In this document: piece by piece, positions 25,630 to 35,200 of the stretch
Layout of the letters: each line of letters starts with the position of its first letter
Numbering within the stretch: position 1 is the stretch's first letter
Assembly (NCBI RefSeq): GCF_003268655.1
Contig: NZ_CP029642.1
Coordinates: 310,001 to 374,000 of the forward strand
DNA: 64,000 bases
DNA from: Arthrobacter dokdonellae
GTDB taxonomy: Bacteria; Actinomycetota; Actinomycetes; Actinomycetales; Micrococcaceae
Direction of reading: 5' to 3'
Translations under genes and position numbers: made by a program
Notes under the pieces: generated by a model
The model's input: only the letters and a program-made list of their open reading frames with translations
Database searches by the model: none
Told to the model about the DNA's origin: nothing

Positions 25630-27684
25630 TCACCCAGCGGCAGAGACGGCCGTGTTCCCTTCCGCGTCAACATCCACCTTGAACTGCCGCCCGTTGGCCC
25701 ACAGGCCGGAGACGCTGAAGGCGCCGAACGGCGTCGGCACCACGGCTGCCGCAACGGGCAGCCGACCTGCGCCCTGCGGTTCCAACCCAAGGGTCGCGAG
25801 CAGGATCGGGACGGCGGACGCGGCCGCCCACGCCTGCGGGCGGCAGGAAGACGGGTAGGGCTGCGGACCGCCGTCATCCGCCGGACGCCCTGAAAAAAGT
25901 TCTGGCAGCCGATAGCCAAAGCCCTCCGCGGCATTGAGCAGTCCGGCCGCAAGCTGCGCGGCGTCCGCGGTGTGGCCCGACGCCGCGAGCCCCCCCAGAA
26001 TGACGGCGGAGTCGTGCGTCCAGACCGATCCGCAGTGGTAGCGCAGGGGCCAGTAGCCGGCGTTGCCGGTGTCCAGGGTGCGGATGCCGAAGCCCGAGAA
26101 CAGGCTCGGGTGCATCAGTCGCGCGGCCACCACGGCACCTTCTTCCTCGGACAGGATGCCCGTCCCGAGCAGGTGGCCCATGTTGCTGGCCACCCCGTCC
26201 ACCGGGCGCTTGTCCGCGTCAAGGGCGATGGCGGGATAGGTCCCCAGCCCGTCCCTGCACCAAAAGGCAGCGCGGAACTTCTCGGACAGGACGGCGGCCC
26301 AGGACCGCCACTCGTCCGCGCCGGGACGGCCCATCGCCTCCAGCAGCTCGGCGCCGTCCAAGGCGGCCCTGTACGCATAGCCCTGCACCTCCGCCAGGGC
26401 GATGGGTCCGCGGGCCAGGGAACCGTCACGCCAGCGGATGGAGTCCCCCGAGTCCTTCCAGCCCTGGTTCGCCAGGCCGTGGCCGGTGGTGTCGAGATAC
26501 TCCAGAAATCCGTCGCCGTCGGCGTCCGCCCAGTCGCGAAGCCAGCCAAGGGCCGCCTCCAGGTTGCCCAGCAGCCCCCTCACCGCTTCCTCCGGCATGC
26601 CCCATTTCCAGGCGTCGTGCAGCAGGCTGATCCACAACGGGGTCGCATCCACGGTGCCGTAATAGACAGGCGGGAGGCGGAGCCCATCGTTGTGGGAGTT
26701 GGCAGGCAGCACCAGCTCGCCGCGGCGGAGTTCATGCAGGATCTTCCCGGGCTGCTCGGCGGTTTCGGGATGGTTTTCAACGCCCTGCCGTGCGGCCAGG
26801 GTGCGGAGCGTCCCGGCCGCCAACCCGGGGTCCACAGGCAGCATCATGCGGGCCGCAATGATCGAATCGCGCCCGAACAAGGTAAAGAACCACGGCGCCC
26901 CGGCAGCAAGGAAGGCGTCGTCGGGCCGTTCGACGGCGGACATCCGGAGCCCGGAAAGGTCCTGCTGGGCTTGGGCCACCAAGGCTGCCAGCCGTGGATC
27001 CCGCGCGCTGACCCGCAGCGGCTTGGGCCCGGCCGTCCCGACCGCGTCGGCGATCCCACCGGCGCTCTCACCGCGGGCGGCCGCAACCGGTGACTGCCCG
27101 TCCACGGCATCGACGGACCACCCCACCTGCGCCCGGCCCCGGGGAGGGATGGTGACATCCCAGCGGAAGGCGATGCCGCCGTCGTCCGCCATGGCAACAG
27201 CCCCCGGGGCCTCGAACGACGCCGTCACCGCGCCGGAGGAAGCCACCCACCGGCCGTCACGGCGGACGGGCGCAAGGGGAACCCGCGGACCGCCGGACTT
27301 GACGGCCGTCATGGGTGAAAAGTCGACCCCGATCCGCAGCCCCACGGAAACCGTCACCTCGTCGGGGAGGTCGGAACGGAGGGAAATCTCCTCCGCGACG
27401 CGCGAGGGCCCGACCGTCCGGCGCCGCGCCAGCAGGAGCAGCGGGTCCGCATAGGCCCCTCCCACGGCCCGCACCACGGAATCAAACACCGGCCCGGCGG
27501 AACCCAGCGGCTCAGGTTCCTCGCCATTGACGGTCAACACGGCCTCGCCGACCACCCGGGTGTCGGCGACGTACATGCCCTGCGCCCCCTGCGCGCGGAT
27601 CTGCCCGTCCTGCCCGGACCAGGCCTGCATCGGCGCGGCGAGCAGCATGCTCAAGTCATGGAGAAAGGGCTGGCGCGGGGACAT
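25630..27684 (-). CDS. Amylo-alpha-1,6-glucosidase / glycogen-debranching-like protein
   Basis: 684 residues from ATG 27684 (CAGGAGGCACC upstream); an open frame to 27804 is not needed. The N-terminal domain (FLHDLSMLLAAPMQAWSGQDGQIRAQGAQGMYVADTRVVGEAVLTV) is the glycogen-debranching N-terminal fold, followed by an (alpha/alpha)6 barrel with PWFFTLFGRDSIIAARMMLP, EVQGYAYRAAL and CGSVWTHDSAVILGGL. Such proteins act on alpha-glucans or related glucosides; the substrate of this stand-alone form is not established. It is convergent with the alpha-mannosidase and divergent from the acyl-CoA dehydrogenase. Confidence 0.85.
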   Translation of the reverse strand: MSPRQPFLHDLSMLLAAPMQAWSGQDGQIRAQGAQGMYVADTRVVGEAVLTVNGEEPEPLGSAGPVFDSVVRAVGGAYADPLLLLARRRTVGPSRVAEEISLRSDLPDEVTVSVGLRIGVDFSPMTAVKSGGPRVPLAPVRRDGRWVASSGAVTASFEAPGAVAMADDGGIAFRWDVTIPPRGRAQVGWSVDAVDGQSPVAAARGESAGGIADAVGTAGPKPLRVSARDPRLAALVAQAQQDLSGLRMSAVERPDDAFLAAGAPWFFTLFGRDSIIAARMMLPVDPGLAAGTLRTLAARQGVENHPETAEQPGKILHELRRGELVLPANSHNDGLRLPPVYYGTVDATPLWISLLHDAWKWGMPEEAVRGLLGNLEAALGWLRDWADADGDGFLEYLDTTGHGLANQGWKDSGDSIRWRDGSLARGPIALAEVQGYAYRAALDGAELLEAMGRPGADEWRSWAAVLSEKFRAAFWCRDGLGTYPAIALDADKRPVDGVASNMGHLLGTGILSEEEGAVVAARLMHPSLFSGFGIRTLDTGNAGYWPLRYHCGSVWTHDSAVILGGLAASGHTADAAQLAAGLLNAAEGFGYRLPELFSGRPADDGGPQPYPSSCRPQAWAAASAVPILLATLGLEPQGAGRLPVAAAVVPTPFGAFSVSGLWANGRQFKVDVDAEGNTAVSAAG

Positions 27685-27866
27685 GGTGCCTCCTGGGGTA
27701 GGGCATGCGATGACTCCTCCCCATACTGCCCTTAACGGGCGTGAAAGCACATGCCCCCGACCGACCATTGCCGCCCCACCTACCGCCGAGTAGCATCGAG
27801 GCAAGAGCCGATTCTTGAGCTCCGCATGCCGGTGCCCACGTCGGCGCCGGCGGAATCGAGGTAGTC

Positions 27867-29828
27867 ATGAGCACACATGTTGACGGTCCGGCCGCGGCGC
27901 CCGTAAATGTCACGGCCGAGGACGCGCGCAATGCGGCTGAGGCGGCGCGGGAAACCACGTGGGAGCGGCCCAGCTTTGCCAAGGGCCTTTACCTGGGCGA
28001 CTTTGACCTGAGCCTGATCCACCCGCATCCGCAGGCCCCGGACGACGACGTGGCGCGCGGCGACGCCTTCCTCGAGGAGCTGGAGGCCTATGCCCGCACC
28101 ATGGACCCGGCCATCATTGAACGGGACGCCCTGGTCCCGGACGAATACCTCGCCGGACTCGCCAGGCTCGGCGTCTTTGGCATGAAGATCCCGCGCAAGT
28201 ACGGCGGCCTGGGCCTGAACCTGACCTACTACGGCCGCGCCCTGGCCATCCTGGGCACCGTCCACCCCTCCTTCGGCGCGCTGGTCTCCGCCCATCAGTC
28301 CATCGGCGTCCCGGAACCCGTCAAGGTCTTTGGCACGGAAGAGCAAAGGCAGAAGTACCTGGCCCGCTGTGCCGCGGGGGCCGTCACCGCCTTCCTGCTG
28401 ACCGAGCCCGACGTCGGCTCCGACCCCGCGCGCATGGCCTGCGCCGCCGTCCCCACCGAGGACGGATCCGAATACGTCCTGGACGGCGTCAAGCTGTGGA
28501 CCACCAACGGCGTCATCGCCGAACTGGTCGTGGTCATGGCGGTGGTGCCCTCGCGGGGCCTGGATGGGAACGGCAAAAGGACCGGCGGCATCACCGCCTT
28601 TGTGGTGGAGGCCGATTCCCCCGGCATCACGGTGGAGCACCGCAACAAGTTCATGGGCCTGCGTGGCATTGAAAACGGCGTCACCCGCTTCCACCAGGTC
28701 CGGGTGCCCGCGGAGAACCGGCTGGGCCGCGAAGGGCAGGGGCTGAAGATCGCCCTGACCACGCTGAACACCGGCCGGCTGTCCATCCCCGCCATGGCCG
28801 CCGGCGCCGGCAAGTGGTCGCTGAAGATCGCCCGCGAATGGTCCAACGCGCGCACCCAGTGGGGCCACCCCGTGGGCCAGCACGAGTCCGTGGGCAAGAA
28901 ACTGGCTTTCATGGCCGCCACCACCTTCGCCCTGGAAGCCGTCTTTGAACTGTCGGCCGCATTGGCCGACGCCGGCATGAAGGACGTGCGGATCGAGGCC
29001 GCCCTGGCGAAGCTGTGGTCCTCGGAAATGTCCTACCGGTGCGCCGACGAGCTGGTGCAGGTGCGCGGCGGCCGCGGCTATGAAACGGCCGAATCCCTCG
29101 CGGCCCGCGGCGAGCGCGCCGTCCCGGCGGAGCAGCTGCTGCGCGACCTGCGCATCAACCGGATCTTTGAGGGCTCCACGGAGATCATGCACCTACTGAT
29201 CGCCCGCGAGGCGGTGGACGCGCACCTGGCCGCCGCCGGCGACCTGGCCTCCACCACGGCGACGCTGCAGCAAAAGGGCAAGGCCGCCGTGGCGGCCAGC
29301 GGCTTCTACGCCAAGTGGCTCCCGCAGCTGGTGGTGGGCAAGGGCCTGGACCCCCGCTCCTACAACGAGTTCGGCCCCCTCGCCAAGCACCTGCGCTACG
29401 TGGAACGCGAATCCCGGCGCCTGGCCCGCCAGACCTTCTACGGGATGGGGCGCTGGCAGGGCAGGCTCGAGTACAAGCAGGCATTCCTGGGCCGGATTGT
29501 GGACATCGGAGCCGAGCTGTTTGCCATTGCCGCCTGCTGCAGCAGGGTGGAGATGATCCGGCTCAAGGACCCCGCTCAGGGCCGGTCCGCGCTCCAGCTC
29601 GCCGACGCGTTTGCCGGCCAGTCCCGGCTGCGCATCGAGGCCCTGTTCAGCGACCTTTGGCACAACACGGACGACGCCGATTCCTCCCTCTCCGCCTCCC
29701 TCCTGGCCGGCGACTACGCCTGGCTGGAGGACGGGATCATCGACCTGTCCGAAGGCACCGGCCCGTGGATCGCCGACGCCACACCCGGCCCCACCACGCG
29801 GGAGGACCAACACCGTAAATACCGGTAA
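27867..29828 (+). CDS. Acyl-CoA dehydrogenase, long form
   Basis: 653 residues, longer than the usual 380 and similar to VLCAD/ACAD9-like or FadE-type enzymes with an extra C-terminal helical domain. FAD/substrate motifs: AFLLTEPDVGSDP, KLWTTNG, RIFEGSTEIM. It oxidises acyl-CoA to enoyl-CoA in fatty-acid degradation and passes electrons to ETF. No beta-oxidation neighbours are visible. GAGG lies shortly before the start. Confidence 0.92.
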   Translation: MSTHVDGPAAAPVNVTAEDARNAAEAARETTWERPSFAKGLYLGDFDLSLIHPHPQAPDDDVARGDAFLEELEAYARTMDPAIIERDALVPDEYLAGLARLGVFGMKIPRKYGGLGLNLTYYGRALAILGTVHPSFGALVSAHQSIGVPEPVKVFGTEEQRQKYLARCAAGAVTAFLLTEPDVGSDPARMACAAVPTEDGSEYVLDGVKLWTTNGVIAELVVVMAVVPSRGLDGNGKRTGGITAFVVEADSPGITVEHRNKFMGLRGIENGVTRFHQVRVPAENRLGREGQGLKIALTTLNTGRLSIPAMAAGAGKWSLKIAREWSNARTQWGHPVGQHESVGKKLAFMAATTFALEAVFELSAALADAGMKDVRIEAALAKLWSSEMSYRCADELVQVRGGRGYETAESLAARGERAVPAEQLLRDLRINRIFEGSTEIMHLLIAREAVDAHLAAAGDLASTTATLQQKGKAAVAASGFYAKWLPQLVVGKGLDPRSYNEFGPLAKHLRYVERESRRLARQTFYGMGRWQGRLEYKQAFLGRIVDIGAELFAIAACCSRVEMIRLKDPAQGRSALQLADAFAGQSRLRIEALFSDLWHNTDDADSSLSASLLAGDYAWLEDGIIDLSEGTGPWIADATPGPTTREDQHRKYR

Positions 29829-29959
29829 GGTAACAGCCCACGAAAAAGCATCACATCTTGATGTCATTCACACGGCGCGCGGGGCGCATGATTCACCCCG
29901 CATGGGCCACGCATACCGTATGAAAGTACACATGCCTGTGGACGATATGGAGTATTTCC

Positions 29960-30259
29960 GTGGACTTTACGCACATCAATTCATACCTGTTGGTTTATTC
30001 CGGGACCGTGGCGCTCGGCCTGCTCATGCTGGCCATCATGCTGGTGTCCTTCCTGGCCGTGACATCAGTGCTGGCCGTGCTCTACGGGCTGGTGGGAGCC
30101 GCGCGCCGGCTCGCCGACGCTGCCGTGAAGTCCGTGAAGTCCAGGCCCGTGGTCAGTCCGGGACCGGCCGTGCTGCGGCACTCCAGCAGGGCCGTCGTCG
30201 TGCACGCCCCGCGCACGCGGCCCATGGCGGACGAAGCCGCAGGCAGCAAGGCGGCCTGA
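29960..30259 (+). CDS. Small membrane protein, unknown function
   Basis: 99 residues from GTG 29960 (GGAG 8 nt upstream). One or two hydrophobic segments (YSGTVALGLLMLAIMLVSFLAVTSVLAVLYGLVGAA, 13-48), then a basic, Pro/Arg-rich cytoplasmic tail. I recognise no family. It is likely real: a good start site, a codon bias like its neighbours and a strong terminator right after it. Confidence 0.65.
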   Translation: MDFTHINSYLLVYSGTVALGLLMLAIMLVSFLAVTSVLAVLYGLVGAARRLADAAVKSVKSRPVVSPGPAVLRHSSRAVVVHAPRTRPMADEAAGSKAA

Positions 30260-30266
30260 ATCCACA

Positions 30267-30298
30267 AAACCCCCGCCGCCGTGCGGCAGCGGGGGTTT
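30267..30298. terminator. Bidirectional terminator
   Basis: AAACCCCCGC / GCGGGGGTTT outer stem plus a GCC/GGC inner stem and tetraloop, between convergent genes; T runs on both strands. Confidence 0.9.
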
Positions 30299-30325
30299 CA
30301 CGTCGGTCGCGCGGTCCGGGACCAG

Positions 30326-30751
30326 TCAGTCGTCGGTCTTGACGATGTAGACGTCGCACGGGGCGTTGTGGGACACGGCGTTGGCCACCGATCCCAGCAC
30401 CCGCTTGAGGCCCTGCATGCGCACGTTGCCGACCACGATGAGGTCTGCCTTGAGCTTCGTGGCTTCCTCGAGGAGGACGTCGGCGGGCTTGCCCAGCGCG
30501 GAGGAGTACTCGGTCTTCACGCCGCTGATTTTCAGCTCGTCGGCCACGCGCTGTGCGACACGTTCGGCTTCGTCGGCGGTGGACAGGAACCATTCGTCGT
30601 TGCCGATCTCGACCTTTTCGGTCTTGTCCTCACCGAACGCGGTCACCACGCGGAGCGTGGATCCCAGAGACTTGGCCAGGTTCGCTGCCACCCGGGCGGC
30701 CTTCATGGACGTTGAGTTGCCGTCGACCCCGACGATGATAATTCCTGCCAT
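30326..30751 (-). CDS. Universal stress protein (UspA family)
   Basis: 141 residues starting MAGIIIVGVDGNSTS, with the ATP-binding signature VVGNVRMQGLKRVLGSVANAVSHNAPCDVYIV near the end. Two further in-frame ATGs lie upstream (30757, 30784); AAGGA is 9 nt from 30751 but only 3 nt from 30757, so 30751 is preferred. UspA proteins bind ATP and rise in stress or stationary phase. Single gene. Confidence 0.92.
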   Translation of the reverse strand: MAGIIIVGVDGNSTSMKAARVAANLAKSLGSTLRVVTAFGEDKTEKVEIGNDEWFLSTADEAERVAQRVADELKISGVKTEYSSALGKPADVLLEEATKLKADLIVVGNVRMQGLKRVLGSVANAVSHNAPCDVYIVKTDD

Positions 30752-30843
30752 TTTCATACATCCTTCGTTTGGTATTGTGCACAAGCAGTATTGATAACTA
30801 CCTTAGCCACAGAATGTGCCCTTTAGGCCGGAAGGTGGGGCAA

Positions 30844-33729
30844 CTAACCGCACGTTTCGCGGCCGCCGGCGGTGGCAGGGCTCGTCGAGACCTCCGCCAA
30901 CAGCTCAAGCACGTGCCGGTATTGGGCGCCGGTGGCCCGGGTCATGCCCAGTTCACAGGTCCGGTTGCAGGAGGCGTGCGCGGAGGCGCCCATCGCCGCG
31001 ACGTCTGTGGCCTGCGCAGCGGTCGCGGACGCTGTCAGTTCCGGATGGAGCATGCCACGGTCCCCCGCAAAGCCGCAGCAGCCCCAGCCGTCGGGGACCT
31101 GGACATTATCCGCGACGGCGCCGGCCACCTTTTCCAGCGCCGGGTTCAGTCCCATGCGGGTCGAGGAGCAGGTGGGGTGCAGCGCCAGGGAGTCGATCCG
31201 CGTCCACGTCCGGCCCAGCGCCGGCAGCACGCGCTCCGCCGTGAAGGCCACCGCATCCACCACGCGCAGCGGCCGCCGGCCGGGCACGGGAACCTCCGAT
31301 CCAATGGTGTGGATCAGCCCCTCCGTGCAGCTGGAGGCGTCGCAGATGATGTTCAGCTCGCCGTCGCGCGTGGCCTCCCGGAGGAGTGCCAGGGTGCGCG
31401 CGTGCATTGCCGCGAGCCCGGCCTCCATCCCCTTGGACGACCATGGCGTGCCGCAGCAGGCACCCTCGATCCCCTCCGGCACCAGCAGTTCCAGCCCGGC
31501 CCGCACGCACAATTCTTCAAAGCTGGCCTGCACGCCTGGCGAGGATTCGGCCGCCGGGCCGAACATGGCGTTCACACAGGCCGGGAAATACACGGCCGCC
31601 GGTTCCGCTGAAGGGGCGGGACGGCGTCGTGCGTGTCCTCCGGCCGGCAGCTCGGTCGAATACAGCGGCAGGGTGTCCGCGCCGAGGACCTTCCGTCCCA
31701 GCGTGTTGGCCGGAAGCACGACGCCGGCCGGCACCTTTGAGGCCACCGTCAGTGCCAGCCCGGCCCCCTGGGTGACGGCTCCCCAGTGCCTGGCTGCGGT
31801 CTCCCAGACCCCGTTTTCGAGTCTTCCGGCAGCGTCGCGGCGCAGGTGCTTGACCAGGTTGCCGGTGTTGATGTCCACGGGGCAGGCGGTCTGGCACATG
31901 CCGTCCACGGCGCAGGTGTCCACGGCGGCGTAGCCGTAGTCGGCCTCCAGCGCGTTGGCCAGCGCCAGGTCGCCGTCGGTGCGGGCCGCCTCGATCGCGC
32001 GCAGGGTCACGATCCGCTGCCGTGGGGTCAGCGTCAGGTCCTTGCTGGGACAGACGGGTTCGCAGTAGCCGCAGGAAACGCAGCGGTCCACCTCGGCGTC
32101 CACTGCGGGCGGGGCGGACTTGATGTGGCGCAGATGGGCGGAGGGGTCGTCGTCGAGCAGGACGCCCGGGTTGAGCATGCCGGACGGGTCGAAGAGCGCC
32201 TTGATGCGGCGCATGATGTCGTACAGTTCATCGCCGTACTGGCGCCGCACGAAGGGGGCCATGACGCGCCCCGTGCCGTGTTCGGCTTTCAGCGAGCCGC
32301 CCTCGCCGAGCACCACATCCACCATGTCCTCCGTGAACGCGGCGTAGCGGTCCAGCTGGTCGGCGGTTTCAAAGCCGTCGGTCAGCATGAAGTGGATGTT
32401 GCCGTCCTTGGCGTGCCCGAACGTGACGGAGTTTTCATAGCCGTGCTTTTCGAACAGCTTCCCCAGCGCCAGGCAGGTCCGGGCCAGCGCGGGAACGGGC
32501 ACCACCACGTCCTCAAGCAGTGCCGTGGTGCCCGGCGGGCGGGCCCCGGCAACGGAGGTGTACAGGCCCTTGCGGAGGTGCCAGAGTTCCGCGCGGACAC
32601 TCGCGTCAGTGCTGAAATGCGCTGGCGCGGACAAGCCCAGGGTGGCCGCCAGCGCGGTGGCGCTGTCCTCGAGCCCGGGCAGCTCCGCCGCGTCGCCGCT
32701 TTGGTATTCCACGAGCAACGCCGCATGGTTTTCCACCTGCAAATCACGGACGACGCAGGGCACCCGGGCCAGCCCCTGGCCCACCTTCAGCGACATGGCG
32801 TCCATGAGCTCCACGGTGGCGGCGCCGCTGGCCACCAGTTCAGGCAGTGCCGTGTTGGCGGCCTCGAGGTCCTGGAAAACGAGCAGTCCGGACGTGGCGT
32901 GGGCCAGGCGGGGCACGGTGCGGAACACGGCCTCGGCCACAAAGCCGAGCGTTCCCTCGCTGCCGACGATCAGGTGCGCCAGGATCTCGGCCGGGCTGTC
33001 AAAATCCAGCAGCGAGTTCAGCCCGTAGCCCATGGTGTTTTTCCTGGAGAACTGGTGCTCGATGATCTTTCGGGACTCGGGGTTGGTGAGGACACGGGCG
33101 CGCAGTTCCACCAGCCCGGCAAAAATGTCGGGTTCCAGCGCGCGGAGGCGGGCGTCGGCGTCGTCCGCGCCGGTGTCGATGACGGTGCCGCTGGGCAGCA
33201 CCACGGTCAGCGACTCCAACGTGCGATAGGCGTTGTCCCGCGTGCCGCAGGCCATCCCGGAGGAATTGTTCGCAACCACGCCGCCGATGGTGCACGCCAC
33301 CTCGCTGGCAGGATCCGGGCCGAACTTGCGGCCGAAGCGGAGGAGGCGGGCGTTGAGCGCGCGCACCGTGGCGCCGGGCTGGACGCGGACGCGGGCGCCG
33401 CCGTCGAGCACCTCGATCCCACGGAAGTTTTTCCGCACATCCACGAGCAGTCCGTCCGTGACTCCCTGGCCGCTGAGGCTGGTCCCACCCGAGCGGAGCG
33501 TCAGCGGGAGGCGGTGCGCGGCACTGGCTTGCAGGAGCTGGCCGACTTCTTCGGCACTGGCCGGCACGGCCACGGCCTGCGGCAGGAGGTAAAAGTGGGA
33601 GGCGTCATGCGCATGCGCATGCAGGTCCAGCGGCCGGGTGGTGGTCTGCTCCGGGGCTGCCAGGGCCGCGCGGATGGAGGCGACACTGCCCCTGGATCCG
33701 GCGCCGCCCCGATCTCGCTGCACTGGCAT
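30844..33729 (-). CDS. FAD-binding and Fe-S oxidoreductase (D-lactate/glycolate dehydrogenase type)
   Basis: 961 residues in one chain: FAD-binding PCMH domain (about 40-260, LPLTLRSGGTSLSGQGVTDG), FAD-oxidase C-terminal domain (to about 530), two 4Fe-4S clusters (CVSCGYCEPVCPSKD and CAVDGMCQTACP), then two CCG cysteine-rich domains (FPACVNAMFGP with GACCGTPW; HPTCSSTRMG with GWGCCGFAGDRGM). This layout is that of membrane-associated quinone-linked D-2-hydroxyacid dehydrogenases (Dld-II type). A GntR/LldR-like operator upstream supports lactate. AAGGGA precedes the start. Glycolate is the main alternative substrate. Confidence 0.9.
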   Translation of the reverse strand: MPVQRDRGGAGSRGSVASIRAALAAPEQTTTRPLDLHAHAHDASHFYLLPQAVAVPASAEEVGQLLQASAAHRLPLTLRSGGTSLSGQGVTDGLLVDVRKNFRGIEVLDGGARVRVQPGATVRALNARLLRFGRKFGPDPASEVACTIGGVVANNSSGMACGTRDNAYRTLESLTVVLPSGTVIDTGADDADARLRALEPDIFAGLVELRARVLTNPESRKIIEHQFSRKNTMGYGLNSLLDFDSPAEILAHLIVGSEGTLGFVAEAVFRTVPRLAHATSGLLVFQDLEAANTALPELVASGAATVELMDAMSLKVGQGLARVPCVVRDLQVENHAALLVEYQSGDAAELPGLEDSATALAATLGLSAPAHFSTDASVRAELWHLRKGLYTSVAGARPPGTTALLEDVVVPVPALARTCLALGKLFEKHGYENSVTFGHAKDGNIHFMLTDGFETADQLDRYAAFTEDMVDVVLGEGGSLKAEHGTGRVMAPFVRRQYGDELYDIMRRIKALFDPSGMLNPGVLLDDDPSAHLRHIKSAPPAVDAEVDRCVSCGYCEPVCPSKDLTLTPRQRIVTLRAIEAARTDGDLALANALEADYGYAAVDTCAVDGMCQTACPVDINTGNLVKHLRRDAAGRLENGVWETAARHWGAVTQGAGLALTVASKVPAGVVLPANTLGRKVLGADTLPLYSTELPAGGHARRRPAPSAEPAAVYFPACVNAMFGPAAESSPGVQASFEELCVRAGLELLVPEGIEGACCGTPWSSKGMEAGLAAMHARTLALLREATRDGELNIICDASSCTEGLIHTIGSEVPVPGRRPLRVVDAVAFTAERVLPALGRTWTRIDSLALHPTCSSTRMGLNPALEKVAGAVADNVQVPDGWGCCGFAGDRGMLHPELTASATAAQATDVAAMGASAHASCNRTCELGMTRATGAQYRHVLELLAEVSTSPATAGGRETCG

Positions 33730-33789
33730 GCCTGAATCCCTTCACCGACGATTCACTTCCGCGACGTCCAAGTGGCGAACAGCCGCGGA

Positions 33790-33800
33790 TTGTCTGACAA
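33790..33800. promoter_or_regulatory. GntR/LldR-type operator upstream of D-lactate dehydrogenase
   Basis: TTGTCTGACAA is a perfect 5-bp inverted repeat around one base and fits the LldR/FadR-subfamily pattern TNGTNNNACNA. A TATGCT -10-like hexamer (minus, 33802-33807) lies immediately upstream, so the operator would cover the transcription start. Confidence 0.6.
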
Positions 33801-33830
33801 GCATACTCAGAGCGAGCATTGTGACCATCC

Positions 33831-33959
33831 GTGGAAAGGCGTCCCTTGCCCCGTCTGGCCCGCGCGTGCCTGGAAAGCGTGCTGGACGCCCACCTGGCCA
33901 CGGCCCGCGAGCGCCTGGCGGACGCGGTGGGCGTGGGACCGGACACGAATTGGCCGTGA
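33831..33959 (+). CDS. Possible 42-residue peptide
   Basis: Open frame from GTG 33831 (or TTG 33846, which has GGAAAGG upstream) to TGA 33959. The peptide is helix-prone and codon bias is normal (LARACLESVLDAHLATARER). Function unknown; it may be a small gene or the end of a lost one. Confidence 0.25.
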   Translation: MERRPLPRLARACLESVLDAHLATARERLADAVGVGPDTNWP

Positions 33960-33978
33960 CGGCGCACCCGCGGCCGCA

Positions 33979-33984
33979 TAGGCT
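33979..33984 (+). promoter_or_regulatory. -10 box of leaderless rraA transcript
   Basis: TAGGCT, 6 nt before ATG 33991; no Shine-Dalgarno sequence. Confidence 0.55.
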
Positions 33985-33990
33985 GGCACC

Positions 33991-34473
33991 ATGACATTCA
34001 CTACGGCTGACCTCTACGACGAACACGGCACCGAACTGGCCTCCGTTTCCCTGCAGTTCCGCGATTTTGGCACCCGCACCGAATTCAGCGGACCTGCCCG
34101 CACCGTCCGCTGCTTCCAGGACAACGCCCTGGCCAAGGCCCTGCTGGCGACGCCCGGCAACGGCGCGGTGCTGGTGATCGACGGCGGCGGCTCGCTGGAA
34201 ACCGCCCTGATGGGGGACATGATTGCCCGGTCCGCCGTGGAGAATGGCTGGTCCGGGGTCATCATCAACGGCGCCATCCGCGACAGCGAGGTGGTGGACA
34301 CGCTGCCGCTGGGTGTGAAGGCCCTGGGCACCAACCCGGTCAAGAGCGCCAAGGACGGCATCGGGGAGGTGGATGTCCCCGTGCAGCTGGGCGCCATCAC
34401 CATTTGGCCGGAAGCGATGGTCTACGCCGATGCGGACGGCATCCTCGTCGAACGCCGCAATCCGGCAGCGTAG
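33991..34473 (+). CDS. rraA: RraA-family protein
   Basis: 160 residues with the family core GDMIARSAVENGWSGVIINGAIRDSEVV. In E. coli RraA inhibits RNase E; many relatives are instead 4-hydroxy-4-methyl-2-oxoglutarate or oxaloacetate aldolases with the same Gly-Arg-Asp site. Both remain possible here. Trimeric cytoplasmic protein. The leaderless start is supported by TAGGCT 6 nt upstream. Confidence 0.9.
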   Translation: MTFTTADLYDEHGTELASVSLQFRDFGTRTEFSGPARTVRCFQDNALAKALLATPGNGAVLVIDGGGSLETALMGDMIARSAVENGWSGVIINGAIRDSEVVDTLPLGVKALGTNPVKSAKDGIGEVDVPVQLGAITIWPEAMVYADADGILVERRNPAA

Positions 34474-34526
34474 GGCGGCCGCCGGAAGGACCGGACCCGC
34501 CCGGGAGGCCGGCCCCGTCCTGCGCG

Positions 34527-35168
34527 CTAAACCACCCGCGGCGCCTTCGCCAGGTTCTCGGCGAGCTCTGCCGCGTTTTGCCGCACCACGTAGGCCGGGC
34601 GGTCGCGTTCCACCCGCCAGCTCTCGGACAGCGTCCCGATGTTCACGGTGTCGAAGCCGAACTCGTCGTACAGGCGTGTGACCAGGTCCGCGGCGTCCGC
34701 GTGGTCGCTGGCGGTGGCCAGGGCCCGGCGGTTTTCGGTGCCTGCGGGCGTGCCGGCGGTGGTGATGTCCGCTGCCAGGATATGGTTGAAGCCCTTGGCC
34801 ACCTTTGACTCCGCCAGGTGCGCCTGCAGCAGACCGGAGGTGGTGGCCTCGCCGTTGTCCAGGGCGGGAACGCGGCCGTCGCGTTCCCAATAGTAGTTGT
34901 TGGTGTCAATGACCACCTTGCCGGCCAGCGGTTCCGCCGGAATGTCCAGGTAGCTCTTCAGGGGGACCGTGACGACGGCGAAATCGGCCGCCTCCGCCGC
35001 TTCCCGTGCCGTGGCGGCCCGGGCGCGCGGGCCCAGCTCCTCCACGAGGCCGGCGAGGGTTTCCGGCCCCCGCGAATTGCTGATGACCACGTCATACCCA
35101 AGCTGTACCGCCTTGCGTGCAATCTGGCTGCCGATGTGTCCTGCCCCGATGATTCCCAGTGTTGTCAT
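34527..35168 (-). CDS. NADPH-binding F420 reductase-like protein
   Basis: 213 residues from ATG 35168. N-terminal Rossmann motif GIIGAGHIGSQIARKAVQLGYDVVISNSRGPETL, then DTNNYYWERDG and KGFNHILAADI, matching the NADP-oxidoreductase/F420-dependent family (F420H2:NADP oxidoreductase-like and ferric-reductase-related). Whether it uses F420 is not clear from sequence. The longer frame to 35393 would overlap the thioesterase gene and is rejected. Confidence 0.82.
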   Translation of the reverse strand: MTTLGIIGAGHIGSQIARKAVQLGYDVVISNSRGPETLAGLVEELGPRARAATAREAAEAADFAVVTVPLKSYLDIPAEPLAGKVVIDTNNYYWERDGRVPALDNGEATTSGLLQAHLAESKVAKGFNHILAADITTAGTPAGTENRRALATASDHADAADLVTRLYDEFGFDTVNIGTLSESWRVERDRPAYVVRQNAAELAENLAKAPRVV

Positions 35169-35200
35169 GTCGGTGTAACCGCCGCGGCGGCCTGAAAATT

